Shown here piece by piece: positions 37,178 through 44,441 of a stretch of 64,000 nucleotides of DNA (position 1 is its first letter; the number at the start of each line of letters is the position of its first letter). Below the pieces are notes generated by a model. That model worked only from the letters and a program-made list of their open reading frames with translations. It ran no database searches and was not told where the DNA came from. Origin of the DNA: Kribbella sp. VKM Ac-2569 (lineage in GTDB: Bacteria; Actinomycetota; Actinomycetes; Propionibacteriales; Kribbellaceae); assembly GCF_004216905.1 (NCBI RefSeq), contig NZ_SGXJ01000001.1:1984001-2048000 (forward strand). The letters run 5' to 3'. The translations under genes were made by a program, and so were the position numbers.

Positions 37178-38245
37178 CTACCGGTCACCACTGGGCGGTT
37201 GCGGTATACGAAGGTGCTTGAGGTCTGGCGGTACGGGCGTGTCCGAGGGCTGCCAGAAGAGCTCGGACTGCCCGTCGAGGGCTGTCGCGGGTGCGTCCGT
37301 GAGGTGGAAGCGGTCGCGCAGCCGGCCGTAGAAGTCCGTCGGACGCAGTCGTACCAACCGCAACCGCTGCGGCGACCCGTACACCCCGATCCAGTCCCCC
37401 GGATCGAGTACGCCGCGCAACTGCCCGTCGATGCTGACCGCGGCCTGCCCCGAGTGCGGCAGCACCCGCAGCGCGATCGGCTCGTCCGGCGCCGCGATGA
37501 CCGTGCGGTTGAAGGTCATGTGCGGTGCGACCGGAGTGAACACGATCGCCTCGGTGTTCGGCGACAGGATCGGCCCACCGGCGGCGAAGCTGTACGCCGT
37601 CGACCCGGTCGGCGTCGCGACGATCACCGCGTCGGCGGAGTACGACGCCAGCAGCCGGCCGGACAGATACACGCCGAGCGCCACCTGATGATCCCGCGCG
37701 AGCTTCTCCACCACGACGTCGTTCAACGCGGTCACGTCGAGCGCCATCCCCCACCCGTCGCCCTCGGCCATCTCGTGCCGTACCGGCGGCGGAGGCAACG
37801 ACGGCCCGTGCCCGTACCGCAGCAGCGACTCGATCCCGCTCGGGATCTCCAACGGCCGCGACGCCCGCATCGTCAGCGTCATCCGTTCCTCGTACGTCGC
37901 CCCGCCGTGATGCACCGCCTCGAGCGCCTCCTCGACGTCCTTGCACGCGACCTCGGTGAGAAAACCGACCTTCCCGAGATCCACCCCGAGGACGGCGGCG
38001 TTGTTCTTCGCCGCGATCCGCGCACCGCGCAGGAACGTCCCGTCACCCCCGAGCGTGACCACGAGATCGGGATCCCCGGCGTGATGCAGCTCGTCGGTCC
38101 CGGTACGCCGTTCCTGGTCCGTCCACACGTCGATATCCGTGCACCCGATGCCATGAGCCGTCGCCCACCGACGTACCGTCTCCGCGGTCTGAACCGCCAC
38201 CGGCCGCCCCTGATGCACCACAAGCCCAAGCCGCCTAACCGCCAC
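37178..38245 (-). CDS. nadK: NAD kinase (ppnK/nadK-like)
   Basis: 355-aa ATP/polyphosphate-dependent kinase turning NAD into NADP. It shows the GGDG motif (66-69, in VVTLGGDGTFLRGA), ALNDVVVEK with the NE/D motif, the conserved TPTGSTAYSFAAGGPILSP, and VSIDGQLRGVLDPGD. The GTG at 38245 is preceded by a GGAGGAGGGG ribosome site. The C-terminal 60 residues are a less conserved extension. Another NAD kinase often lies in the recN region of actinobacteria, so this may be a second paralogue (inference). It precedes manC in the same direction. Confidence 0.92.
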   Translation of the reverse strand: MAVRRLGLVVHQGRPVAVQTAETVRRWATAHGIGCTDIDVWTDQERRTGTDELHHAGDPDLVVTLGGDGTFLRGARIAAKNNAAVLGVDLGKVGFLTEVACKDVEEALEAVHHGGATYEERMTLTMRASRPLEIPSGIESLLRYGHGPSLPPPPVRHEMAEGDGWGMALDVTALNDVVVEKLARDHQVALGVYLSGRLLASYSADAVIVATPTGSTAYSFAAGGPILSPNTEAIVFTPVAPHMTFNRTVIAAPDEPIALRVLPHSGQAAVSIDGQLRGVLDPGDWIGVYGSPQRLRLVRLRPTDFYGRLRDRFHLTDAPATALDGQSELFWQPSDTPVPPDLKHLRIPQPPSGDR

Positions 38246-38287
38246 AACCCCTCCTCCGCACTCGCCACCCCCACCGTAACCCGGCAA

Positions 38288-38344
38288 CTTTGAGCACCCA
38301 CCAACCATTCTGAGCCCACCAAAACGGTTGGTGGGTGCCCAAAG
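38288..38344. promoter_or_regulatory. Long imperfect hairpin upstream of NAD kinase
   Basis: GCACCCACCAACC (38294-38306) pairs with 38326-38338, extended by CTTTG/CAAAG (38288-38292 with 38340-38344) across one mismatch. A second CCCACCAA copy (38315-38322) can pair alternatively with 38328-38335. It starts 43 nt before the nadK start codon. No U-tract follows on the minus strand, so it is either a weak terminator of the CorC operon or a leader structure of nadK. Confidence 0.55.
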
Positions 38345-38393
38345 ACGCCGGGACGGGGGTGGGTACGGCGGGGTGCGCGGGGTGGGGTGGGGG

Positions 38394-39473
38394 TTAGGTC
38401 GGTGGGGTGGGGCGGGTGGCGGTGATGATGGGGTCGGTTTCGTCGTCGAACTCGCCGATGACCTCTTCGAGGAGGTCCTCCAGGGCGACCACGCCGATCG
38501 CGGTGTTGCCGCCGCAGACGACTGCCAGTTGGGCGCGTTCGTCGCGCATGGTGCGGATCGCCTTGGCCACCGGGGTGTTGTCGCCTAGTTCGAGGGCCTC
38601 CGTCATCAGGTCCGACGCGCGGCTCGTGGTGTCGCCGGCGGTGGTCACGCGGGCCGCGTCGCGGACGTGCACGATGCCGCAGATCCCGGTGGACCCGTCG
38701 GAACGCGGCCCGACCACCGCGAGGCGGGAGTGCCCCTCGCGGCGGCTGGTCAGCTCAACCTCGCGCGCGGGCGCGGTTGCCAGGACCGTGGACAGCTGGG
38801 CGATCGGCGTCATCACCTGGCCGACCGTGGTGTTCTGCAGCGCGAGCATCGCGGTCAGCAGTTCGTGCTCGGGTTGGTCGAGAGTCCCGTGTTCTCGCGA
38901 GGACTCGATCAGCAGCCGCAGCTCGTCCGGGCCGTGCGCGTTGGCGATCTCGTTCTGCGGCGTGACGCCGACGAGCCGGACGCACAGGTTCGCGATCCAG
39001 TTGAGGACGCTCAACAGCGGGCGGAAGACGTACGTGAAAGCGCGGAACGGCATCGCCAGCACGAGCGCCGCCCGCTCGGGGTTGCTGATCGCCCACGACT
39101 TCGGCGCCATCTCGCCGAGCAGGACGTGCAGCAGGCCGATCCCGGCGACCGCGATGATCAGCGCGATCACGTGCCCTACGCCTTCCGGGATGTGCGCCAG
39201 TTCGAAGAGCGGATGCAGCAGGTGCGCGACGGCCGGTTCGCTCAGCGAGCCGAGGCCCAGCGTGCACAACGTGATCCCGAGCTGTGCGCCCGCGAGCATC
39301 AGCGAGAGCTCGCTGACGCCGGCGATGGCGGCCCGGGCCGAGCGGCTTCCGGACGCCGCCGCCTCCTCGAGCCGGTGCCGTTTGGATGCGACCAACGCGA
39401 ACTCGGCGGCGACGAAGAACCCGTTCAACGCCAGGAGTACGGCGGAGATGATCAGCGCAAGCGTCGTACTCAT
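38394..39473 (-). CDS. CNNM/CorC-type membrane protein (DUF21 + CBS pair)
   Basis: 359 aa. Residues 1 to about 190 are a DUF21 (CNNM) membrane domain with three to four helices (LALIISAVLLALNGFFVAAEFALVASKRHRLEE, LSLMLAGAQLGITLCTLGLGSLSEP). Residues about 210-345 are two CBS domains (VMTPIAQLSTVLA; ALEDLLEEVIGEFDDE). It ends right after the second CBS, without the CorC_HlyC domain of its partner. Family members are implicated in Mg efflux or sensing; annotation as haemolysin is historical. The start overlaps the upstream paralogue by 4 nt, so the two likely form a heteromer. Confidence 0.92.
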   Translation of the reverse strand: MSTTLALIISAVLLALNGFFVAAEFALVASKRHRLEEAAASGSRSARAAIAGVSELSLMLAGAQLGITLCTLGLGSLSEPAVAHLLHPLFELAHIPEGVGHVIALIIAVAGIGLLHVLLGEMAPKSWAISNPERAALVLAMPFRAFTYVFRPLLSVLNWIANLCVRLVGVTPQNEIANAHGPDELRLLIESSREHGTLDQPEHELLTAMLALQNTTVGQVMTPIAQLSTVLATAPAREVELTSRREGHSRLAVVGPRSDGSTGICGIVHVRDAARVTTAGDTTSRASDLMTEALELGDNTPVAKAIRTMRDERAQLAVVCGGNTAIGVVALEDLLEEVIGEFDDETDPIITATRPTPPT

Positions 39474-40807
39474 GCCGTCCGCTCCATCACGACGATGCCC
39501 GGCACCCGGCGCTCGATGGTCTGCACCGTGAGCCGCACGTACTCAGGCGGAACCGGCCGCCCGTCATGGTCGATCCGGTGCGGAAGCTCGATGATGAGCG
39601 AATCACCGACGTCCGGGATCCGGCCGAGCCGTGCCATCACCAGCCCGGACACCGTCTCGTAGTCGTCGCTCTCCGGCAGTTGTACGCCGGTCACCTCAGC
39701 GACCTCGTCGACCCGCCGGCGAGCAGGCACCACCCACGACCCGTCACCGCCCTGCACCAGCCCGGTCTCCGGCAGATCGTCCTCGTCGCGGATCTCGCCG
39801 ACCAGTTCCTCGGCGATGTCCTCCAGCGACACGATGCCCGCGAACCCGCCGTACTCGTCGACGACGATCGCGAGCTGCCGGCGCGCGACCCGGAGCCGGT
39901 CGAGGACCGCGGGCAGCGGGAGGGTTGTCGGTACGGCGACCGGCTGCGACGCCAACGAGCCGACGGCGATCGTCGCGCGATCGGCCGGTTCGAGCTCGAC
40001 GACCTCGCCGATCGCGACCACACCGATCACCTCGTCGACCGAGGCCCCGATCACCGGGAATCTGCTGTGCCCGGTGTCCTGCAACTCGACGACCCGGGTC
40101 AGCGGCTCCTCGCGGTGCACGGTGATCACGTCGACCCGCGGGACCATCGCCTCGCCAGCGGTCCGGCCGCGGAAGTCGAGCCCGCGGTCCAGCAGCCGCA
40201 TCGTGTCCTGGTCCAGCAGGCCCTGCTCGTACGACGTCTCGATGATCCGGTCGAGCTCCTTCGCGGTCGCGCCCTGCGGCAGTTCCTCGACCGGCTCGAT
40301 GCCGACGCGGCGGAGGATCCGGTTCGACGCCGAGTCGAACAGGTGGATCAGCGGCCCCGCGATGGTCAGGTACAGCAGGGTCGAGCGGGCCAGCCGGAGC
40401 GCGATCGCCTCGGCCTTCGCGATCGCCAGGTTCTTCGGCGCCAGCTCGCCGAGCACCATCTGGATGATCGTTGCCAGCAGCAACGCGAGGATCACCGAGA
40501 CCGACCTGCTCACCGCGTCCGGTACGTCGGCCGCGCCGAGCAGGTTCTCCAGCCCCTGACCGAGGTACGGCTCGGCGAAGTATCCGGCGAGCAGCGCGGT
40601 GATGGTGATGCCGACCTGTGCGCCGGACAGGACGAACGACAGTCGAGCGGTGACTCTCAGCGCTCGCGCCGCGGCCGCGTCACCGTCCGCGGCCAGCGTC
40701 CGCAGGCGGCTCCGGTCGACAGCGACGTACGAGAACTCCTGGGCGACGAAGTAGCCAGTCGCAACGGTCAGCGCCAGGATCAGGCCCAGGCCGGCCAGGA
40801 TCAGCAT
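39470..40807 (-). CDS. CNNM/CorC-type membrane protein (DUF21 + CBS + CorC_HlyC)
   Basis: 445-aa full-length member. DUF21 lies at about 1-190 (VATGYFVAQEFSYVAVDRSRLR, LSFVLSGAQVGITITALLAGYFAEP). CBS domains are at about 215-335 (AMVPRVDVITVHREEPL; LAIVVDEYGGFAGIVSLEDIAEELVGEI). The C-terminal CorC_HlyC domain occupies about 350-440 (GSWVVPARRRVDEVAEVTG). It is first in a two-gene minus-strand operon with the shorter paralogue. Likely role: Mg/Co homeostasis. Upstream is an SDR gene in the same direction with a 64-bp gap. Confidence 0.93.
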   Translation of the reverse strand: MLILAGLGLILALTVATGYFVAQEFSYVAVDRSRLRTLAADGDAAAARALRVTARLSFVLSGAQVGITITALLAGYFAEPYLGQGLENLLGAADVPDAVSRSVSVILALLLATIIQMVLGELAPKNLAIAKAEAIALRLARSTLLYLTIAGPLIHLFDSASNRILRRVGIEPVEELPQGATAKELDRIIETSYEQGLLDQDTMRLLDRGLDFRGRTAGEAMVPRVDVITVHREEPLTRVVELQDTGHSRFPVIGASVDEVIGVVAIGEVVELEPADRATIAVGSLASQPVAVPTTLPLPAVLDRLRVARRQLAIVVDEYGGFAGIVSLEDIAEELVGEIRDEDDLPETGLVQGGDGSWVVPARRRVDEVAEVTGVQLPESDDYETVSGLVMARLGRIPDVGDSLIIELPHRIDHDGRPVPPEYVRLTVQTIERRVPGIVVMERTA

Positions 40808-40871
40808 GGGACGACCTTATGAGAACTCCAGCGACCGCAGCACCGCGGGGTCGGACCGCGCGGAGTAGGGC

Positions 40872-41705
40872 CTACCGAGAGGTTGACGGCTTCCAGGCGA
40901 CCACTGCGCCGTCGCGGATCAGCTCGCCGTAGAGGCCCGGATCGACGTCGGCCAGGATCAGGTCGGCGATAGGTACGACGGCATCGGCCGGCGACTTCGC
41001 CTGGCTGAAGTCCTCGAACCACGGGCGGGACGCGCGGGTGTCGACGAGCCCCGGGCAGACGGACGCGACCAGGGTGTTCTCGGCGAGGTCGCGCTCCCGT
41101 CGCTCAGCCGCGACCGCGCGCACGGCGGCGACCTGCGCCACCTTCGACGGCAGGTTGATCCACTCCGGCCAGCCCTGCGCCTGCGCCGTACCGTCGTGGA
41201 CCGCCGTACGCCACTCCTCCACGACCTTCTCGACGTCCTCCAGCGAGACCTGATCGAGCCGGCCCCACAGGTGCTCCGGCAGTTGCTCCAGCGTCCCCAG
41301 CGAGCTGGCCACCACGATCAGCCGTCCCCCGGGCCGCAGGATCGGCCCGAACGCCCGCAGCATGTACTGCGCCCCGAGGTTCGCCACATCGACGAACTCG
41401 TCAACCTGCTCCACGGGTGCCACCCCGGGCTCCAGCGGCCCGACCGCGTTGGACACCACGATGTCCACGGCCCCGAGTTCGGCTGCCAACCGCCGAACGG
41501 CGTCCCCGTCGGTCACATCCAGCACGCGCCCTTCGACCCGCGCCTTTCCTTCCACTCGGGCTGCCGCGGCGGCGACTCGTTCCGGGTTCCTGCCGGTGAG
41601 CAGGACCAGGTCCTCGGGGTTCATCCGCTGTGCCAACTCTTCTACCAATGCATATCCGATGCCTTGATTGGCGCCGGTGACCAAGGCGATGCGTTGTTCT
41701 GTCAT
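40872..41705 (-). CDS. Atypical SDR-family oxidoreductase lacking the catalytic Tyr
   Basis: 277-aa Rossmann protein of the short-chain dehydrogenase superfamily. The cofactor loop TGANQGIG (10-17) is intact and Ser134/135 fits the catalytic serine. The YxxxK motif reads NLPSK (Asn184, Lys188), so the catalytic tyrosine is missing, and NNAG reads SNAVG. An insertion at about 140-185 (QLPEHLWGRLDQ...GWPEW) resembles carbonyl reductase-like SDRs. It may have an altered chemistry or none. ATG 41705 is chosen over an open upstream frame. It is divergent from a LysR gene, the usual layout of a LysR target. Confidence 0.85.
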   Translation of the reverse strand: MTEQRIALVTGANQGIGYALVEELAQRMNPEDLVLLTGRNPERVAAAAARVEGKARVEGRVLDVTDGDAVRRLAAELGAVDIVVSNAVGPLEPGVAPVEQVDEFVDVANLGAQYMLRAFGPILRPGGRLIVVASSLGTLEQLPEHLWGRLDQVSLEDVEKVVEEWRTAVHDGTAQAQGWPEWINLPSKVAQVAAVRAVAAERRERDLAENTLVASVCPGLVDTRASRPWFEDFSQAKSPADAVVPIADLILADVDPGLYGELIRDGAVVAWKPSTSR

Positions 41706-41727
41706 GTCTTCAACGTAGGTCCGCAAC

Positions 41728-41765
41728 TGGTATGACTCCAACGAAAGTTCCGCACACGTGGTATG
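41728..41765. promoter_or_regulatory. Paired TGGTATG repeats between SDR and LysR genes
   Basis: Two identical TGGTATG boxes (41728-41734 and 41759-41765) lie 31 bp apart, three helical turns, in the 70-bp divergent promoter region. They could be LysR contact sites. Short repeats of this size can arise by chance. Confidence 0.35.
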
Positions 41766-41775
41766 CGTAGATGTC

Positions 41776-42699
41776 ATGGACTTCACCGACGTCTCGCTGG
41801 TCGCCCTGCGCGTGTTCCGGGAGGTCGCCGAACGCGGCACGTTCACGGCAGCCGCCGCGGCGCTCGGCTACACGCAGTCGGCCGTCTCCCGCCAGATCGC
41901 CACTCTCGAACGCGCCGCCGGCAACCAGCTCCTCGAGCGCCGCCGCGAAGGTGTGGCTCTCACCGACGCAGGACAGGTCGTACTGCGGAACGCCGCCGCC
42001 GTCCTCGACCGGATCGACGCGACCGCCCGCGAGCTGGCCGGCCTCCCGGTCGCGGGTGGAACCGTGCGGCTGGGCTGGTTCCCGAGTGCCGGCGCGGTCT
42101 TGTTGCCACGGGCAATCAGCGCGGTACGTCGTACGCACCCGGCGATCACCGTGACGACGCGGGAAGGATCCACGCCCGCGCTGGTCCGGGCGCTCCGGGC
42201 CGGGACGATCGATCTCGCGGTGATCGCGTCGGCTCCACCGTTCCGGCCGCCGGACGCCGAGTCGCCGGCGTTGAAGCTGGAGACGCTCGCGGAGCGGAGC
42301 CTGCGGCTGGCGGTGCCGACCGGGCATCCGCTCGCGGCGTCCGACTCGGTCGAGGTCGCGGACCTGCGCGGTCAGCGGTGGATCGCCGGGCCGGCGTCGA
42401 GCAGCGAGCTGTGGATGGGGGTCTGGCCAGGGCTGGACGAACGCCCGGTGCTCGCGCACACGGTCCGCGACTGGCTCGCGAAACTTCAGCTGGTCGCGGC
42501 CGGGGCGGGGCTCACCACGATCTCCGCGTCGATGGCATCCGCGGTGCCACCAGGTGTCCGGGTGGTCACGGTCCGGGGCGGACCTCAGGAGTTGCGCCGT
42601 ACGATCCTCGCCCGGCTGCCCGGCCGGATGACGGAGCCGACAGCGCTACTGGCCGCTGCGCTGCGTGCCGCCGCCCTCGAGGTCAACCCGCCGCTCTGA
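41776..42699 (+). CDS. LysR-family transcriptional regulator
   Basis: 307-aa regulator. The winged HTH is at about residues 5-63 (DVSLVALRVFREVAERGTFTAAAAALGYTQSAVSRQIATLERAAGNQLLERR). The effector domain starts at about 90 (GTVRLGWFPSAGAVLLPRAISAVRRTHP) in the usual periplasmic-binding fold. ATG 41776 aligns with the family start; the GTG at 41758 is the alternative. It likely controls the divergent SDR gene. Its 3' end overlaps the convergent tatA gene by 54 nt. Confidence 0.93.
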   Translation: MDFTDVSLVALRVFREVAERGTFTAAAAALGYTQSAVSRQIATLERAAGNQLLERRREGVALTDAGQVVLRNAAAVLDRIDATARELAGLPVAGGTVRLGWFPSAGAVLLPRAISAVRRTHPAITVTTREGSTPALVRALRAGTIDLAVIASAPPFRPPDAESPALKLETLAERSLRLAVPTGHPLAASDSVEVADLRGQRWIAGPASSSELWMGVWPGLDERPVLAHTVRDWLAKLQLVAAGAGLTTISASMASAVPPGVRVVTVRGGPQELRRTILARLPGRMTEPTALLAAALRAAALEVNPPL

Positions 42700-42903
42700 G
42701 CCGTCCGCCGGCGGCTGAGCAGCCTGGGTGACCTGGGCGGGGGTTTCGTCGTCGTCGCCGTGCCGGGCCTTGTCGAACTCCTTCATCGCGCGGGCCGCGT
42801 TCCGGGTCAGCTCGGGGAGTTTCTTGGCGCCGAACAGCAGCACGACGATGACCAGGATGACGATCCATTCGCCGCCTTCGGGCAGCGCGAGCTCTGGCAC
42901 CAT
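42646..42903 (-). CDS. tatA: Twin-arginine translocase subunit TatA/E
   Basis: 85-aa membrane protein. One short helix (EWIVILVIVVLLFGAKKLPEL) with the FGxKKLPEL hinge is followed by the amphipathic helix TRNAARAMKEFDKA and a disordered tail. In Tat export, TatA oligomers form the passage for folded proteins recruited by TatBC; those subunits are not here. The stop lies inside the LysR gene (54-nt overlap of convergent genes), so its variable tail is encoded opposite LysR codons. The ATG start at 42903 fits the family. Confidence 0.9.
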   Translation of the reverse strand: MVPELALPEGGEWIVILVIVVLLFGAKKLPELTRNAARAMKEFDKARHGDDDETPAQVTQAAQPPADGSERRVDLEGGGTQRSGQ

Positions 42904-42970
42904 GACAAGCCTTCTTTCCGGTCAATCCCCGTCCAACGTACGTCGGTCCGCGGACCGTAGGCTGGGCCAT

Positions 42971-43651
42971 ATGTCACGAGTCCTGCCCGAGTTGTTCGCG
43001 GCCGCGGTCCGCCGGGACGGCGGCGCCCCGTTCCTCACCTACTACGACGACACGACCGGCGAGCGGATCGAGCTCAGCGCGGTCACGACCGCGAACTGGG
43101 TGGCGAAGACCGCCAACCTGCTCGTCGACGAGTACGACCTGGAGGCCGGCGAAACCGTCGCGATCGGCCTGCCGCCGCACTGGCTCGGCGTGGTCTGGGC
43201 GCTGTCCACCTGGTCGGTCGGCGCATCCCTGACCAGCGGCACCGGCACCCTCGCGATCACCGGGCCGGACTTCGCGATCCGCGGCGAGCGCGAGACCGTC
43301 GCCTCCGCGCTGCTCCCGCTCGGCGGCCGCTTCCGCGAGCCGCTCCCGGACGGCATCCAGGACTACGGCGCCGAGGTCTACAACCATCCGGACGTGTTCG
43401 TCCCGTTCGACCCGCCGACGCCGGCCTCCTCGGCGTACGACGACCTCACCCACGAGGACCTGATCGGTACGGCGGAACCTGTGAGCGACCGGATCCTCGT
43501 GACGCGCACGCTGACGGACCGCGACGGGCTGGCCCTGCTGACCGGCGTGATCTCCGGAGGTGGTTCGATCGTGCTCTGCCGCAACCTGGACGCCGCCAAG
43601 CTGGAGCGCCGGGTGACGGACGAGAAGGTCGACCGAGTTCTGGAGGGATAG
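42971..43651 (+). CDS. TIGR03089 family protein (AMP-binding-enzyme-like N-terminal fragment)
   Basis: 226-aa protein resembling the N-terminal part of acyl-adenylate-forming enzymes (DDTTGERIELSAVTTANWVAKTANLLVDEYDLEAGETVAIGLPPHWLGVVWALSTWSVGA). It has no adenylation signature (YTSGTTG-like) or C-terminal lid, so it is not a complete enzyme. It matches actinobacterial TIGR03089 proteins, found as Rv3268 near the same cluster in M. tuberculosis. Function unknown. ATG 42971 starts the conserved region. The following SDR begins 1 bp after its stop. Confidence 0.85.
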   Translation: MSRVLPELFAAAVRRDGGAPFLTYYDDTTGERIELSAVTTANWVAKTANLLVDEYDLEAGETVAIGLPPHWLGVVWALSTWSVGASLTSGTGTLAITGPDFAIRGERETVASALLPLGGRFREPLPDGIQDYGAEVYNHPDVFVPFDPPTPASSAYDDLTHEDLIGTAEPVSDRILVTRTLTDRDGLALLTGVISGGGSIVLCRNLDAAKLERRVTDEKVDRVLEG

Positions 43652-43652
43652 C

Positions 43653-44441
43653 GTGCGGCGGTTCGAGGGCAAGGTTGCGCTGGTCACGGCGGCGGCGCAG
43701 GGCATCGGTTCGGCGGTCGCGCGGCGGCTGGCCGACGAAGGCGCGTCGGTGGTGGTGACCGATCTCCAGGAGGAGAAGGTCGCCGAAGTCGCGAAGGAGA
43801 TCGGCTCGAACGCGCTCGGGATGCGGGTCGACGTGACGAGCCGGGACGACGTCGACGCGGCGGTCGCGGCCGCGATCGAGCGGTTCGGTCGCCTGGACGT
43901 CGTGGTGAACAACGCCGGTGGCTGCATCGTGCGCTCCGTGCCCGAGGACGCCACCGCCGAGGAGTTCCACGCGCAACTCGACCTCACGCTGGTCGGCGCC
44001 TCGCGCTGCATCCAGGCCGCGCTGCCGGAGCTGGTGAAGAACCGCGGCAACGTGGTCACGATCAGCTCGGTGAACGGAGTCGCCGCCTTCGGCAACATCG
44101 AGTACGCCGCCGCCAAGGCCGGACAGATCGCGATGACGGTCAACTACGCCGCCCGCTACGGCAATCTCGGCGTCCGGTTCAATGTGGTTGCCCCCGGCAC
44201 CATTCGGACACCGAACTGGGACAACCAGCCGGACACCCTGGAGAAGTTCGGCAAGATGTACCCACTCGGCCGCATCGGCGAGCCCGAGGACATTGCCGCC
44301 GCGGTCGCCTTCCTCGCCTCCGACGACGCCTCCTGGATCACCGGCCACACCCTCCCCGTAGAAGGCGGCGTACTCACCGGCCCCGGCGTCCTCGACCTGT
44401 CGACCTCCGGCCCTTTCAAGAAGGAGTACCCAGGACTCTGA
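43653..44441 (+). CDS. Classical SDR-family oxidoreductase
   Basis: 262-aa NAD(P)-dependent dehydrogenase/reductase. The cofactor loop is TAAAQGIG (12-19), the NNAG motif is present (VVNNAGG), the catalytic Ser is in TISSVNG, and YAAAK carries Tyr/Lys. RIGEPEDIAAAVAFLASDDASWITGHTLPVEGG is the standard SDR C-terminal region. All catalytic residues are present. GTG 43653 follows the TIGR03089 stop by one base, so they are co-translated. Its 3' end overlaps the convergent cyclase gene by 26 nt. Substrate unknown. Confidence 0.93.
   Translation: MRRFEGKVALVTAAAQGIGSAVARRLADEGASVVVTDLQEEKVAEVAKEIGSNALGMRVDVTSRDDVDAAVAAAIERFGRLDVVVNNAGGCIVRSVPEDATAEEFHAQLDLTLVGASRCIQAALPELVKNRGNVVTISSVNGVAAFGNIEYAAAKAGQIAMTVNYAARYGNLGVRFNVVAPGTIRTPNWDNQPDTLEKFGKMYPLGRIGEPEDIAAAVAFLASDDASWITGHTLPVEGGVLTGPGVLDLSTSGPFKKEYPGL

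Noticed and set aside
38355..38393. G-run tract as a functional G-quadruplex
   Set aside because: Kept only as part of a wider finding; G-runs are common by chance at this GC content, and no function can be shown from sequence.
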